A stretch of 64,000 nt of DNA from Mycolicibacterium parafortuitum (GTDB lineage: Bacteria > Actinomycetota > Actinomycetes > Mycobacteriales > Mycobacteriaceae), in contig NZ_AP022598.1 in assembly GCF_010725485.1 (NCBI RefSeq), positions 3,596,001-3,660,000 on the forward strand, read 5' to 3'. This document shows positions 45,093 through 54,060 of the stretch, one piece after another. The notes below the pieces were generated by a model. That model saw nothing but the letters and a program-made list of their open reading frames with translations, searched no databases and was not told the DNA's origin. Position numbers and translations under genes: made by a program. Positions within the stretch are counted from its first letter, which is position 1, and each line of letters begins with the position of its first letter.

Positions 45093-45721
45093 CCGGACGT
45101 CTCCACCAGGACGGCCACCTCGTTGCGCCGCCGGAACGGCAGCGTCCACGGCGGGTCGTAGAACCACGCCACCGGATCGCCCTGCGGCTGGAAAGCGCTG
45201 TCGCCCAGTGCGTCGAGGAGATCCCGGCTCTTCTGTGCGACGGCCTGCGGGCTGCGGTCCCCGGTGAAGCGCAGCACCGCGTACGTCTCACCCGGCACCT
45301 CGACCAGCTCCACGCGCTCGTCGTCGGGTTCGGGAAGCAGGTCCATCGACCACTTCGACGGCATGAAGAACCGGATGACGGACTCGCCGCCCGCCCCGCG
45401 CGACTGCGCCACCGGTGCGGTCATCGCGATCTTCTCGTTCTGCTGGGCGACCGGAGCGGTCATCGCGAGCTTGGTCTGGCGGTGGTTGCCGCCGAAGATG
45501 TAGTTCGCCAGCCGGCGGAAACCGTCGTTGCGTGCCGACTCCTCGGACCCGGTCACCGTGGTCTGCGCGGCGATCCGCGGTCCGTAGCGCCGGATCTCGA
45601 CGGCGGACCCGAGGGTGCCCTCGTGCACGTACATCGGTTCCTCGGTGCCTGCACGGATGCCCACGAGCGCGCCGACGCCCTCGGCGACCTGTTTTGCGGT
45701 GTCGATGATCTTGGCCAACAT
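45089..45721 (-). CDS. SOUL-family heme-binding protein
   Basis: From M-L-A-K-I-I-D-T-A-K the protein is 210 residues. It carries the SOUL pattern: E-I-R-R-Y-G-P-R-I-A-A-Q-T near residue 45, F-R-R-L-A-N-Y-I-F-G-G-N, then two I-A-M-T-A-P-V-A-Q repeats, F-M-P-S-K-W-S-M, and a final P-V-A-W-F-Y-D-P-P-W-T-L-P. The family binds heme or porphyrins in several organisms; the bacterial role is unclear. The frame is open upstream, but that part is the shadow of the amidohydrolase gene. It starts 20 bp after the amidohydrolase stop, so the two may be one operon. Confidence 0.85.
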   Translation of the reverse strand: MLAKIIDTAKQVAEGVGALVGIRAGTEEPMYVHEGTLGSAVEIRRYGPRIAAQTTVTGSEESARNDGFRRLANYIFGGNHRQTKLAMTAPVAQQNEKIAMTAPVAQSRGAGGESVIRFFMPSKWSMDLLPEPDDERVELVEVPGETYAVLRFTGDRSPQAVAQKSRDLLDALGDSAFQPQGDPVAWFYDPPWTLPFRRRNEVAVLVETSG

Positions 45722-45741
45722 GGCGACGGGGTACCCAGTTT

Positions 45742-47382
45742 TCAGCAGCAGCCCTTGGCTGCGCCCTGTCCCAGGTGGGCGTGCTCGGCCACATCGGCAC
45801 CGCCGGCGGCCGTGAGGAACTCGTCGAGGTCGATCCGCCGTCCGCCCAGCCAGGTGCCCTCGACGCGGACCCGATCGATCAACTCCGAGGGGTCGACGGT
45901 CCACGGGTCGGCGGACAGCTCCACGAAGTCGGCCAGCTTGCCCACCTCGATCGAGCCGACCAGGTGCTCGCGGCGCAGCGTGCGGGCCGCGTCGATGGTC
46001 TGCGCCCGCCACGCCTGATCGAGCGTGATGGCCTGGTCCGGCCGGTGCACCCCACCGGAGCGGGTGCGCCGGGTGACCGTGGTCGCGATGTTGACCACCG
46101 GCGTCGGCGGCGACACCGACCCGTCGTTGTGCAGCGATACGCATGCCCCGGACGCGACCGCGTCGCCGAACGCGGCCCACCGCGCTCCGTGCTCATGGTC
46201 GAACATCGCGCCGTCGAGCAGATCGCCCCAGTAGTAGTACTGGAACGGCGACAGCGACACGTGCACACCCAGGCGGGCGGCCCGGTCGAAATGGTCCCGG
46301 GTGCCCGCCCCGCAGTGCTCCAGGCGCCACCTGTGGTCGGTGCCGAGCAGGTGGTGTCGGGTCAGCGCGGCCTCGTACGCGTCGAGCGCGAGATCCAGCG
46401 CCAGATCGCCGTTGGCGTGGAACGCCATCTGCCAGCCGGCCGGTGCGGCCCGGTCCAGGATCGCGTCCAGTTGCTCGCGGCTGTAGTTCATCGAGTCGAC
46501 GCCGCCGGCGGTCGCCGGGTCGATCCCTGCGGTCCTGGTGGCCTCGGTGTCCAGATACGGGAACGAGATCGCGATGTTGCCGACCCACGGCGAACCGTCG
46601 GTCCACAACTTCACCCCGGCCTTCGTCAGCCACTCCTCGCCTGCCGCGAAAGTCGTGGGCTCGGAATAGGTGTCGCTGGTCGACACCTCCCACATGCTGA
46701 TCCGCAGCGGACACGACGGGGCCGCCGCGAGCGCCTCATAGCCTGCCGCGAACTTCGGGTCGAAGGTCATGTCCGACGTCGAGGTGTAGCCGCCGCGCGC
46801 CATCAGCGCGAAGTACAGCGCCCCGGCCACCAACGGGTTGCCGAGCTCGGCCATGATCGGGCCCGTCACCTCGGTGAGCACCGGTAGTTCGAAACCCTGC
46901 CCGTTGAGCGTGTTGTCGGGGTTGCGGCCGAAATGCGATGCGACGGGGTCGGCCGGCGGGTTGGTGTCCCAGCCGTAGCGGCGGATCAGCGCCGAGTTGA
47001 AGTACACCCCGTGGCCGGAGTTGTCGGTGACCAGCGCGACCCGATCACCGAAGATCGCGTCGAGTTCGGCGGCGTCGGGTTTCGGGTGACCGTGCAGGAG
47101 CGCGTCGAACCCGGCGAACAGCAACGGCGTGTCCGGGTCACTGGTCGCCAGTGTCTCGGCGAACACGGCGAGCACATCGGCCCACGTCGGGCAGTCCCAC
47201 GGCGCGATCGAGCGCGCCGGTGCCTGCGTGGCGACGCCGCTGATCAGTGGATGGCTGTGTGGTTCAACGAAACCCGGGGCCAGCGCGGCGGCCCCGGTGT
47301 CGACGATCTCGGCATCCGGAAGTGCCGCCCGGCATTCGTCGACACTGCCGACCGCGACGATCCTGCCGCCCGAGACCGCCAC
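45742..47382 (-). CDS. Amidohydrolase family protein (YtcJ-like), N-terminus disrupted by a frameshift
   Basis: The 546-residue frame opens at a GTG (V-A-V-S-G-G-R-I-V-A-V-G-S). Metal-binding H-S-H in P-G-F-V-E-P-H-S-H-P-L, then F-H-A-N-G-D, R-L-E-H-C-G and H-N-D-G identify the YtcJ-type amidohydrolase branch, zinc-dependent with unknown substrate. The normal first strand (M-A-D-V-I-L-T-A-K-T-V-V-T-M-D) is present just upstream at 47396-47440 but in another frame; a 1-base insertion or 2-base deletion at about 47385-47395 separates them. The gene may be a young pseudogene, use an internal start, or reflect a sequencing error. It is divergent from cobD. Confidence 0.75.
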   Translation of the reverse strand: MAVSGGRIVAVGSVDECRAALPDAEIVDTGAAALAPGFVEPHSHPLISGVATQAPARSIAPWDCPTWADVLAVFAETLATSDPDTPLLFAGFDALLHGHPKPDAAELDAIFGDRVALVTDNSGHGVYFNSALIRRYGWDTNPPADPVASHFGRNPDNTLNGQGFELPVLTEVTGPIMAELGNPLVAGALYFALMARGGYTSTSDMTFDPKFAAGYEALAAAPSCPLRISMWEVSTSDTYSEPTTFAAGEEWLTKAGVKLWTDGSPWVGNIAISFPYLDTEATRTAGIDPATAGGVDSMNYSREQLDAILDRAAPAGWQMAFHANGDLALDLALDAYEAALTRHHLLGTDHRWRLEHCGAGTRDHFDRAARLGVHVSLSPFQYYYWGDLLDGAMFDHEHGARWAAFGDAVASGACVSLHNDGSVSPPTPVVNIATTVTRRTRSGGVHRPDQAITLDQAWRAQTIDAARTLRREHLVGSIEVGKLADFVELSADPWTVDPSELIDRVRVEGTWLGGRRIDLDEFLTAAGGADVAEHAHLGQGAAKGCC

Positions 47383-47503
47383 CGCGCCGGCCCGCGTCCA
47401 TGGTGACGACCGTCTTTGCTGTCAGGATCACGTCTGCCATCCGCACAGTGTGTCACCCGCACCTCGTCGTATCCGGCCGAACGTGCTGTGAGACGCTGCC
47501 GGC

Positions 47504-48457
47504 ATGTTCGCTCGCGGATTGGGCATCGCCGCCGGTATCGCCGCCGACACCGTGTTCGGGGATCCGCGCCGCGGTCATCCGGTGGCGCTGTTCGGTAGTG
47601 CGGCAGCGGCTTTGGAGCGCCGCGACTACGCCGACACGCGGGGCGCGGGTCTGCGCCACACCGCCGCACTGCTGGTTGCGGTCGGCGCGGCGGGCGCCGT
47701 CGCGCAGCGGGCGGGTCGGCGCGGCGGCGCGGTGGGTGAGGCCGCGGTGGTCGCGGCGGCGACGTTCGTCGCGGCCGGCGGGACCACGCTGTGCCGCACC
47801 GGGGAGCAGATGGCCGCGTTGCTGCGGGCCGGCGACGTCGACGGCGCGCGCCGGTTGTTGCCGTCGTTGTGCGGGCGGGATCCGTCGGTGCTCGACGCAT
47901 CCGGTCTGACGCGCGCGGCGCTGGAGTCGATCGCCGAGAACACCTCTGATGCGCAGGTCGGGCCGCTGGTGTGGGCCGCGGTCGGCGGGACGCCGGGAGT
48001 GCTGGTGTACCGCGGCGCCAACACGCTCGATGCGATGATCGGCAGCAAGTCTGCCCGCTACGCCCGGTTCGGTTGGGCCGCAGCCCGCTTCGACGATCTG
48101 CTGAACCTGGTCCCGGCCCGGCTGACCGGGCTGCTGGTGGTCGCCTGCGCGCCGATCGTCGGCGGGTCGCCCGCCGGGGCGTGGCGGGCGTGGCGACGGG
48201 ACGCGGCCGCCCATCCCAGCCCGAACGCGGGGGTCGCGGAGGCCTCGTTCGCCGGGGCGCTCGGAGTGCGCCTGGGTGGACCCACCCGGTACGCCCACGA
48301 GCTGGAGATCCGGCCCACCCTGGGCGACGGGCGGGTGCCCGACGTCGACGACCTCGCCCGCGCGGTCCGGTTGTCGCGGGCGGTGCAGCTCGCCGCGGCC
48401 GCGCTCGCGGTCAGCTGCGCTTGCCGTACCGGTCGGCGAGTTTCTGCTCGGTGGTGA
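47504..48457 (+). CDS. cobD: Adenosylcobinamide-phosphate synthase CobD
   Basis: The 317-residue membrane protein of the CobD/CbiB family shows D-P-R-R-G-H-P-V-A-L-F-G near residue 20, E-S-I-A-E-N-T-S-D-A near 145, Y-R-G-A-N-T-L-D-A-M-I-G and S-P-N-A-G-V-A-E-A-S-F-A-G-A-L-G. It attaches aminopropanol (phosphate) to cobyric acid in late B12 synthesis. The 3' end overlaps the convergent SURF1 gene by 47 bp. A phosphatase domain that could serve B12 assembly is encoded 5 kb downstream. Confidence 0.9.
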   Translation: MFARGLGIAAGIAADTVFGDPRRGHPVALFGSAAAALERRDYADTRGAGLRHTAALLVAVGAAGAVAQRAGRRGGAVGEAAVVAAATFVAAGGTTLCRTGEQMAALLRAGDVDGARRLLPSLCGRDPSVLDASGLTRAALESIAENTSDAQVGPLVWAAVGGTPGVLVYRGANTLDAMIGSKSARYARFGWAAARFDDLLNLVPARLTGLLVVACAPIVGGSPAGAWRAWRRDAAAHPSPNAGVAEASFAGALGVRLGGPTRYAHELEIRPTLGDGRVPDVDDLARAVRLSRAVQLAAAALAVSCACRTGRRVSARW

Positions 48458-49283
48458 GCGGCGCCGGTGCGTCGCCGGCGTTCTCGCCGGATTCCGTGGC
48501 GGCGTTCTCGCCGGAGTTCTTGGAGGAGGCCTCGGCCAGCGCCTTCTCGCGTCGGCGCACCTTGATCTCGGACCACACGAAGTAGCCGACCCCGATCGGA
48601 GCGATGATCCCGAACGCGATCCACTGGATTCCGTAGGACAGGAACGGCCCGGGGTCGAGGTGCGGCAGCGGGATCGTGCCCAACCCACCGGGCTGGCCGT
48701 CGACCAGTTGCAGGTAGGAACCGGCCAGCGGGACGCCGGTCAGCGCCGAGATCTGCTCGATGTTGATGGAGTAGACCTGCCGGATGCCGTCGGCCTCGAA
48801 GGGCTCCTTGCCGCGCGCCAGCCCCTCGGAGTCGCGCAGCCGCGCGGTGATCGTCACCGTCCCGCTCGGCGGCGCGTCGATCGGCGGTACCCCGGAGCCC
48901 TCGACGGGGCGCACGTAGCCGCGGTCCACCAGCACCGTCGGGCCGCCGTCGACGGCGAACGGCACCAGCACCTCGAAGGCGGGATCGCCCTCGACCGAGC
49001 GCAGCCGGGCCAGCACCTGCGCCTCGGGCAGGTAGCGGCCGGTCGCCGTCACCCGCTGCCACTGCTCGTCCGGTGCGGCCGAATCCTGGTGCGGCAGCAC
49101 CGACGTGACCGGCATCGGATCGGCGTCCAGCGAGCGGGAGATCTGGGCGTTCTCCCGGCTGGTCTTGGTGTTCTTGCCGAGCTGCCACGGCGCGAGCACC
49201 GTGAAACACAGGTAGGCGAACGCCAGCACCACGACGAACAGTGCGAGCCACTGCGGCCGCAACAGGAACGCCCACCGACGCAT
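48411..49283 (-). CDS. SURF1-family cytochrome oxidase assembly protein
   Basis: The 290-residue protein has one membrane segment at each end: W-L-A-L-F-V-V-V-L-A-F-A-Y-L-C-F near residue 15 and G-I-Q-W-I-A-F-G-I-I-A-P near residue 225. Between them is a periplasmic domain with W-Q-L-G-K, R-Y-L-P and V-D-R-G-Y-V-R-P motifs. SURF1 proteins help insert heme a into cytochrome c oxidase. The C-terminus ends in a charged tail after about residue 250. It follows ptpA by 1 nt and is the last gene of the ptkA-ptpA-SURF1 operon. Confidence 0.88.
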   Translation of the reverse strand: MRRWAFLLRPQWLALFVVVLAFAYLCFTVLAPWQLGKNTKTSRENAQISRSLDADPMPVTSVLPHQDSAAPDEQWQRVTATGRYLPEAQVLARLRSVEGDPAFEVLVPFAVDGGPTVLVDRGYVRPVEGSGVPPIDAPPSGTVTITARLRDSEGLARGKEPFEADGIRQVYSINIEQISALTGVPLAGSYLQLVDGQPGGLGTIPLPHLDPGPFLSYGIQWIAFGIIAPIGVGYFVWSEIKVRRREKALAEASSKNSGENAATESGENAGDAPAPLTTEQKLADRYGKRS

Positions 49284-49284
49284 G

Positions 49285-49779
49285 TCAGCCGGCCTGTTCC
49301 CGGCCGGCCAGCTGCTCGTCGACCCAGCGGTGCAGGCCGGGCAACGCGGCGTCGATGACCGTGTAGGTGGTCTCGAAGTCGTCCTGGGTCCCGTAGTAGG
49401 GATCCTCCACGTCCTGGACGTGGGCGCCGGAGCGCGGGTCGAAGGCGCGCAGCATCCGCAGCCGGTCGGCGGGCACGCCCAGGTGCTGGAGCATGCGCAG
49501 GTGGTTGCGGCCCAGCGCGACCAGCAGGTCGGCGGCGAGGTGATCGTCGGTCAGCTGTGCGGCGCGGTGTGCGGTCGGGTAGCCGTGGGCCCGCAGGGTG
49601 TGCGTCGCGCGGCGGTCGGCGGGTTCGCCCTCGTGCCAGTGTCCGGTGCCGGCGCTGGTGACCCGCACGATGCCGGCCAGGCCGCGCTCGTCGATCTGGT
49701 GGGCGAACATCTTCTCCGCCATCGGGCTGCGGCAGATGTTGCCGGAACAGACGAAGCTGACGTGCAGCAGGTCAGACAC
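49285..49779 (-). CDS. ptpA: Low-molecular-weight protein tyrosine phosphatase PtpA
   Basis: The GTG at 49779 ([11 protein letters not shown]) gives 164 residues and overlaps the end of ptkA by 8 nt. The P-loop C-S-G-N-I-C-R-S-P is at residues about 11-19 and the general acid Asp is in V-E-D-P-Y-Y-G. The orthologue in M. tuberculosis is secreted into macrophages, although no signal is visible here. Operon context with the kinase-like HAD protein is conserved. Confidence 0.92.
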   Translation of the reverse strand: MSDLLHVSFVCSGNICRSPMAEKMFAHQIDERGLAGIVRVTSAGTGHWHEGEPADRRATHTLRAHGYPTAHRAAQLTDDHLAADLLVALGRNHLRMLQHLGVPADRLRMLRAFDPRSGAHVQDVEDPYYGTQDDFETTYTVIDAALPGLHRWVDEQLAGREQAG

Positions 49780-50458
49780 CGAGCACCTCGCGCAGTTCGG
49801 CGACCGCGGCGACGTGGGCGATTGCGCCGCCGTCCCCGTCGGCGAAGTCGTGCCGTCCGTATCCCCAGCCCACCACGATGGTGCCGATACCGTGCACCGC
49901 GGCGCCCTCGACGTCGTGCGAGCGGTCACCGATCATCACCACGTTGTCCGGGACCGGAGCCAACTGGCCGAGCGCGTGGGCGACCACGTCGGACTTCGCC
50001 GACCGGGTGCCGTCGGTGCTGGCCCCGGAGATGACCTCGAAGAAACCGTCCAGGCCGAAATGCGCCAGGATCCGCCGTGCGGTCGGCTCGGCCTTCGACG
50101 TCGCCACCGCGAGCCGCACGCCCGCGTCCCGCAGATCGGCCAGCAACTCGGGGATGCCGTCGAACGGCCGGTTCATCGACCAGCCGCGGGTGGTGTAGTC
50201 GGCGCGGTAGGCCGCCATCGCATCGGCGGCGACGTCGCCCAGACCCATCCGCTGGAACGTCACGTGCATCGGCGGACCGACGATCCGGCCTGCCAGGTCA
50301 CCGTCGGGAACGGGTGCGCCGACGGTCTGCAGTGCGTGCCGGAAGCTGGTCACGATGCCCTCGGCGGAGTCGGTCAGGGTGCCGTCGAGATCGAAGAGGA
50401 CCAGATCGCCGCGTCCGACGGGGGCGACGCGGCGAGTGCCGTCCAGCATGTCTGTCAC
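49772..50458 (-). CDS. ptkA: HAD-superfamily protein, PtkA-like tyrosine kinase/phosphatase
   Basis: The GTG at 50458 or ATG at 50449 gives about 228 residues. HAD motifs: D-L-D-G-T-L-T-D-S (motif I), V-A-T-S-K-A-E (motif II), I-G-D-R-S-H-D (motif III/IV). In M. tuberculosis this HAD protein was reported as the tyrosine kinase PtkA acting on PtpA; the sequence itself predicts a phosphoglycolate-phosphatase-like fold. It is the first gene of the operon, divergent from the Nif3-like gene, with about 65 bp shared control region. Confidence 0.85.
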   Translation of the reverse strand: MTDMLDGTRRVAPVGRGDLVLFDLDGTLTDSAEGIVTSFRHALQTVGAPVPDGDLAGRIVGPPMHVTFQRMGLGDVAADAMAAYRADYTTRGWSMNRPFDGIPELLADLRDAGVRLAVATSKAEPTARRILAHFGLDGFFEVISGASTDGTRSAKSDVVAHALGQLAPVPDNVVMIGDRSHDVEGAAVHGIGTIVVGWGYGRHDFADGDGGAIAHVAAVAELREVLGV

Positions 50459-50511
50459 CCGACCATTGTCCCGCAGCCGGGTGGCTGCCCCGGCCGCAGG
50501 CCCGAGCGCAC

Positions 50512-50517
50512 TACTGT
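50512..50517 (+). promoter_or_regulatory. Probable -10 box of a leaderless promoter (Nif3-like gene)
   Basis: TACTGT followed by 6 nt and the GTG at 50524; no ribosome site is present. Confidence 0.55.
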
Positions 50518-50523
50518 CGTGCT

Positions 50524-51648
50524 GTGGCAAGTGTCCGTCTGGTCGACCTCATCGACGTACTCGAAGCTGCATATCCTCCCGCGCTGGCGCAGAGCTGGGA
50601 CTCCGTCGGCCTGGTCTGCGGGGATCCGTCCGAACCCGTCGAATCGGTGACCGTGGCGGTGGACGCGACCGCCGAGGTGGTCGCACAGGTTCCCGAGCGC
50701 GGCCTGCTGCTCGCGCACCATCCGCTGCTTCTGCGCGGTGTCGACACCGTGTCGGCGGGCACCGCCAAAGGGGCGTTGATCCACTCGCTGATCCGGTCCG
50801 GACGGTCGTTGTTCACTGCGCACACCAACGCCGACAGTGCCTCGCCGGGGGTGTCGGACGCGCTGGCCGACGCGCTCGGACTCCAGGTCTGCGAGGTCCT
50901 CTCGCCGGTTGCCGCCGGCCCGCCGCTGGACAAGTGGGTGGTGTACGTGCCCGCCGAGGACGCCGAGGCGGTGCGGTCGGCGATGTTCGCCGCGGGCGCC
51001 GGAGACATCGGCGACTACTCGCAGTGCAGCTGGAGTGTGCCCGGCACGGGGCAGTTCCTGCCCGGCGAGGGCGCCTCACCGGCGATCGGCGCCGTCGGCA
51101 CGGTCGAGCACGTCGCCGAGGACCGGGTGGAGATGGTGGCGCCGGTCTCGTGCCGCGCCGCGGTGGCCGCCGGGCTGCGCTCGGCCCATCCGTACGAGGA
51201 ACCGGCGTTCGATCTGATCGCGCTGCAGTCGCCACCCGGTGACGTCGGGCTCGGTCGCATCGCGACATTGCCGGAACCGGAACCGCTCGCGGCGTTCGTG
51301 TCCCGGGTGCGCGCCGCGCTGCCCGCGACGTCCTGGGGGGTCCGCGCGGCCGGTGACCCGGAGATGCCGGTGTCGCGGGTCGCGGTGTGCGGCGGCGCGG
51401 GCGATTCGCTGCTCGCCGAGGTCAGCGCGTCCGGCGTGCAGGCCTACGTGACCGCCGACCTGCGCCATCACCCCGCCGACGAGCACCGGCGGGTCTCGGA
51501 CGTCGCGCTCGTCGACGTCGCGCACTGGGCCAGTGAGTTCCCGTGGTGCAATCAAGCCGCGGCGTTGTTGCGCGAGCACTTCGGGCCGTCGCTGCCGGTC
51601 ACCGTGTCCGATGTGCGCACCGATCCATGGAATGTCGAGGGATGCTGA
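50524..51648 (+). CDS. Nif3-like dinuclear metal-centre protein
   Basis: The GTG at 50524 ([11 protein letters not shown]) gives 374 residues. Metal-site motifs: L-L-A-H-H-P-L-L near residue 62, T-A-H-T-N-A-D near 100, and at the end T-A-D-L-R-H-H and D-V-A-H-W. A PII-like insert of about 100 residues ([11 protein letters not shown]...) splits the two halves, as in YqfO-type proteins. The family is often annotated as GTP cyclohydrolase I type 2, but function is not established. The following coiled-coil gene starts 1 nt after its stop. Confidence 0.9.
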   Translation: MASVRLVDLIDVLEAAYPPALAQSWDSVGLVCGDPSEPVESVTVAVDATAEVVAQVPERGLLLAHHPLLLRGVDTVSAGTAKGALIHSLIRSGRSLFTAHTNADSASPGVSDALADALGLQVCEVLSPVAAGPPLDKWVVYVPAEDAEAVRSAMFAAGAGDIGDYSQCSWSVPGTGQFLPGEGASPAIGAVGTVEHVAEDRVEMVAPVSCRAAVAAGLRSAHPYEEPAFDLIALQSPPGDVGLGRIATLPEPEPLAAFVSRVRAALPATSWGVRAAGDPEMPVSRVAVCGGAGDSLLAEVSASGVQAYVTADLRHHPADEHRRVSDVALVDVAHWASEFPWCNQAAALLREHFGPSLPVTVSDVRTDPWNVEGC

Positions 51649-51649
51649 C

Positions 51650-52387
51650 GTGAAAGCCGATGTGGCTCAACAGAAACTGCTGCTGGAGCTGGCCGAGGTC
51701 GATGCCGAGATCACCCGGGCCGAGCACCGTACGAAGAATCTGCCCGAGCAGAAGGCCGTCGACGAGGCGCAGGCCGCGCATCGCGAGGTCGGCGACCGAC
51801 TCGCCGCGATCCGGCTGGCGCTCGACGACATCGACGCCCAGGTCGCCAAACTCGAGACCGAGATCGACGGGGTGCGACAGCGCGAGGACCGCGACCGCGC
51901 GCTGCTCGAGGGCGGCACCGTCGACGCCAAACAGCTCACCGACCTGCAGCACGAGCTGGAGACGCTGCAGCGCAGGCAGGCCAGCCTGGAGGACTCGCAG
52001 CTCGAACTGATGGAGAAGCGCGAGGAGCTCGCCGCACAGGAGGCCGAACAGGTCGCGGCGAGCGAGCAGTCGCAGACCGCGCTGACCGATGCGCAGCGGG
52101 CCGCCGACGACGCGAGGGCTGAGCTGTCCCAGACCAAGGAGCGCGCGCAGTCCCGGCGTGCGGAGGTGGTCGCGGCCCTCGACGGCGAGTTGGTGACGCT
52201 CTACGAACGGCAGCGGACCCGGTCCGGCGTCGGCGCGGCACCGCTGCAGGGCCGCCGGTGTGGGGCGTGCCGGATCGAGATCGACAGGGGGGAGTCGGCG
52301 CGGATCGCGGCGGCCGCCGAGGACGACATCGTGCGCTGCCCCGAATGCTCGGCGATCCTGTTGCGGTTCAAGGGCGCCAACGCGTGA
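51650..52387 (+). CDS. Coiled-coil protein with C-terminal C4 zinc ribbon
   Basis: From the GTG at 51650 the protein is 245 residues. Residues about 5-190 are an almost unbroken charged coiled coil with heptads of Leu, Glu and Arg. The end is a C4 zinc ribbon (C-G-A-C and C-P-E-C). This is the zf-RING_7/CT398 family, common in actinobacteria and placed with Nif3-like and RNase H genes. It may act as a nucleic-acid or protein scaffold; unproven. The stop overlaps the next start by 4 nt. Confidence 0.88.
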   Translation: MKADVAQQKLLLELAEVDAEITRAEHRTKNLPEQKAVDEAQAAHREVGDRLAAIRLALDDIDAQVAKLETEIDGVRQREDRDRALLEGGTVDAKQLTDLQHELETLQRRQASLEDSQLELMEKREELAAQEAEQVAASEQSQTALTDAQRAADDARAELSQTKERAQSRRAEVVAALDGELVTLYERQRTRSGVGAAPLQGRRCGACRIEIDRGESARIAAAAEDDIVRCPECSAILLRFKGANA

Positions 52388-53436
52388 AGGTGATCGTCGA
52401 AGCCGACGGCGGGGCGCGCGGTAACCCCGGCCAGGCCGGTTTCGGCGCCGTCGTGTGGAGCGCCGACCACGAATCGGTGCTCGCGGAGGGCAAGGCGGCG
52501 ATCGGCACCGCGACCAACAACGTCGCCGAGTACCGGGGGCTGATCGCCGGGTTGGAGGCCGCCGCCGAGACGGGCGCCACCGACGTCGAGGTCCGGATGG
52601 ACTCCAAGCTGGTGGTCGAGCAGATGTCGGGGCGCTGGCGGGTCAAGCATCCCGATCTGGCTGTGCTGCACCGTCAGGCTGGTGAACTGGCAGGCCGCTT
52701 CGACCGCGTCGACTACACCTGGATCCCGCGGGACGAGAACAGCTACGCCGACCGGCTCGCCAACGAGGCGATGGACGCCGGAACCGAGGTCGTCACGAAC
52801 CCGGCCGGCTGGACCGGCGCCACGGGCGCGCCGACCCGGCTGCTGCTGTTGCGGCACGGGCAGACCGCACTGTCGGTGGAACGGCGCTATTCGGGCCGCG
52901 GCAACCCCGAACTGACGCCGCTGGGCGTCCAGCAGGCCGATGCGGCCGCCCGGTATCTCGGCGAGCGTGGCGGGATCGGCGCGGTGATCGCGTCGCCGCT
53001 GCAGCGGGCCTACGACACTGCGGCCGCCGCGGCGAAGGCGCTGGGTCTCGACGTCACCGTCGACGACGACCTGATCGAGACCGACTTCGGTGGGTGGGAG
53101 GGGCTGACGTTCGGGGAGGCCTCCGAACGCGACCCCGAGCTGCACCGCCGCTGGCTGCGGGACACCTCCGTGCCGCCGCCGGGTGGCGAGAGCTTCGACG
53201 CGGTCGCGACGCGGGTGCTCCGCGCGCAGCGCCGGATCGTCGACCAGCATGCGGGGCAGACCGTGCTGGTGGTCTCGCACGTGACCCCGATCAAGACCCT
53301 GCTGCGGCTGGCGCTGGATGCCGGCCCGGCCATCCTGTACCGCCTGCACCTGGATCTGGCGTCGCTGTCGATCGCGGAGTTCTACCCCGACGGTGCGGCG
53401 TCGGTGCGGCTGGTCAACCAGACCGCCTACCTCTGA
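52384..53436 (+). CDS. Bifunctional RNase HI / histidine phosphatase (alpha-ribazole phosphatase-like)
   Basis: The GTG at 52384 gives 350 residues in two domains. Residues about 1-135 are an RNase HI: E-A-D-G-G-A-R-G-N-P-G, the Glu in N-V-A-E-Y-R-G-L, the Asp in V-R-M-D-S-K-L-V, and Asp/Glu in R-D-E-N-S-Y-A-D. Residues about 155-350 are a phosphoglycerate-mutase-type phosphatase: L-L-R-H-G-Q-T-A-L-S with the late His in V-S-H-V-T-P-I-K. The fusion is known in mycobacteria (Rv2228c), where RNase H activity and CobC-like phosphatase activity were described, as I recall. The phosphatase may finish B12 nucleotide loop assembly with CobD. Confidence 0.9.
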   Translation: MKVIVEADGGARGNPGQAGFGAVVWSADHESVLAEGKAAIGTATNNVAEYRGLIAGLEAAAETGATDVEVRMDSKLVVEQMSGRWRVKHPDLAVLHRQAGELAGRFDRVDYTWIPRDENSYADRLANEAMDAGTEVVTNPAGWTGATGAPTRLLLLRHGQTALSVERRYSGRGNPELTPLGVQQADAAARYLGERGGIGAVIASPLQRAYDTAAAAAKALGLDVTVDDDLIETDFGGWEGLTFGEASERDPELHRRWLRDTSVPPPGGESFDAVATRVLRAQRRIVDQHAGQTVLVVSHVTPIKTLLRLALDAGPAILYRLHLDLASLSIAEFYPDGAASVRLVNQTAYL

Positions 53437-54014
53437 TCGGTGTGCAGGTGCACGCGTTCGCCGTGCAACCCGAACAGCGCGATGGCCTCGACGGGACCGT
53501 CGACCGCGCCGAACCAGTGTGGCGTCCACGTCGAGAACTCCACCGCCTCACCGGGTTTGATGGTGAAGTCGCGGTCACCCAGGATCAGCCGCAGCCGCCC
53601 GGACAGCACGTACATCCAGTCGTGACCCTCGTGCACCGGTAGCTCCGCCGGTGGGGTGCGCCGGCGCGCGCTGATCCGGATCTTGTGGGCGTGCAACCCG
53701 CCGGCCGGGCCGTGTCCGGTCAACGGCCAGAACGTGATCTGGTTGTGGGTGTGGGACCGGTTGCGGATCCGCGGGTCCTCGACCTCCGGGGTGCGCAACA
53801 GTTCATCGGTGGTGACCGACAGCGCCGCGGCCAGCCGGGGTAGATGGTCGAGCGCGAGACGGCGCTTGCCGGACTCCAGCCGGCTCAGCGTGGACACGTC
53901 GATGTTGGAGCGGGTCGCCACGTCCTCCAATGTCATTCCGCGCTGCAGACGCAGATCCCGCAGCCGTCGGCGCACCCGCGCGTCGACGCTGTCATCGGTG
54001 TCGTTTGCCTCCAT
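53427..54014 (-). CDS. XRE-family regulator with C-terminal cupin
   Basis: From M-E-A-N-D-T-D-D the protein is 195 residues. Residues about 12-70 form an XRE helix-turn-helix (M-T-L-E-D-V-A-T-R-S-N-I-D-V-S-T-L-S-R-L-E-S-G). Residues about 115-190 form a cupin (H-E-G-H-D-W-M-Y-V-L-S-G-R-L-R and P-G-E-A-V-E-F). It probably senses a small ligand. It is divergent from the thioredoxin-reductase-like gene (46-bp gap) and probably regulates it. A TTTGCC-N5-GGCAAA repeat overlaps its start codon. Confidence 0.88.
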   Translation of the reverse strand: MEANDTDDSVDARVRRRLRDLRLQRGMTLEDVATRSNIDVSTLSRLESGKRRLALDHLPRLAAALSVTTDELLRTPEVEDPRIRNRSHTHNQITFWPLTGHGPAGGLHAHKIRISARRRTPPAELPVHEGHDWMYVLSGRLRLILGDRDFTIKPGEAVEFSTWTPHWFGAVDGPVEAIALFGLHGERVHLHTDQR

Positions 54015-54020
54015 GGCAAA
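54004..54020. repeat. TTTGCC-N5-GGCAAA inverted repeat at the XRE start codon, candidate operator
   Basis: Perfect 6-bp arms at 54004-54009 and 54015-54020 around the start codon at 54012-54014. It would suit autoregulation and control of the divergent oxidoreductase. Confidence 0.5.
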
Positions 54021-54060
54021 ACAGCTTGGCATTCACAGGAGGCGCGGGCAAGGTGGCGGT

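Noticed and set aside
44330..46018. 562-codon frame across putP, SOUL and amidohydrolase genes
   Set aside because: Crosses three real genes in the wrong frame; composition of a shadow.
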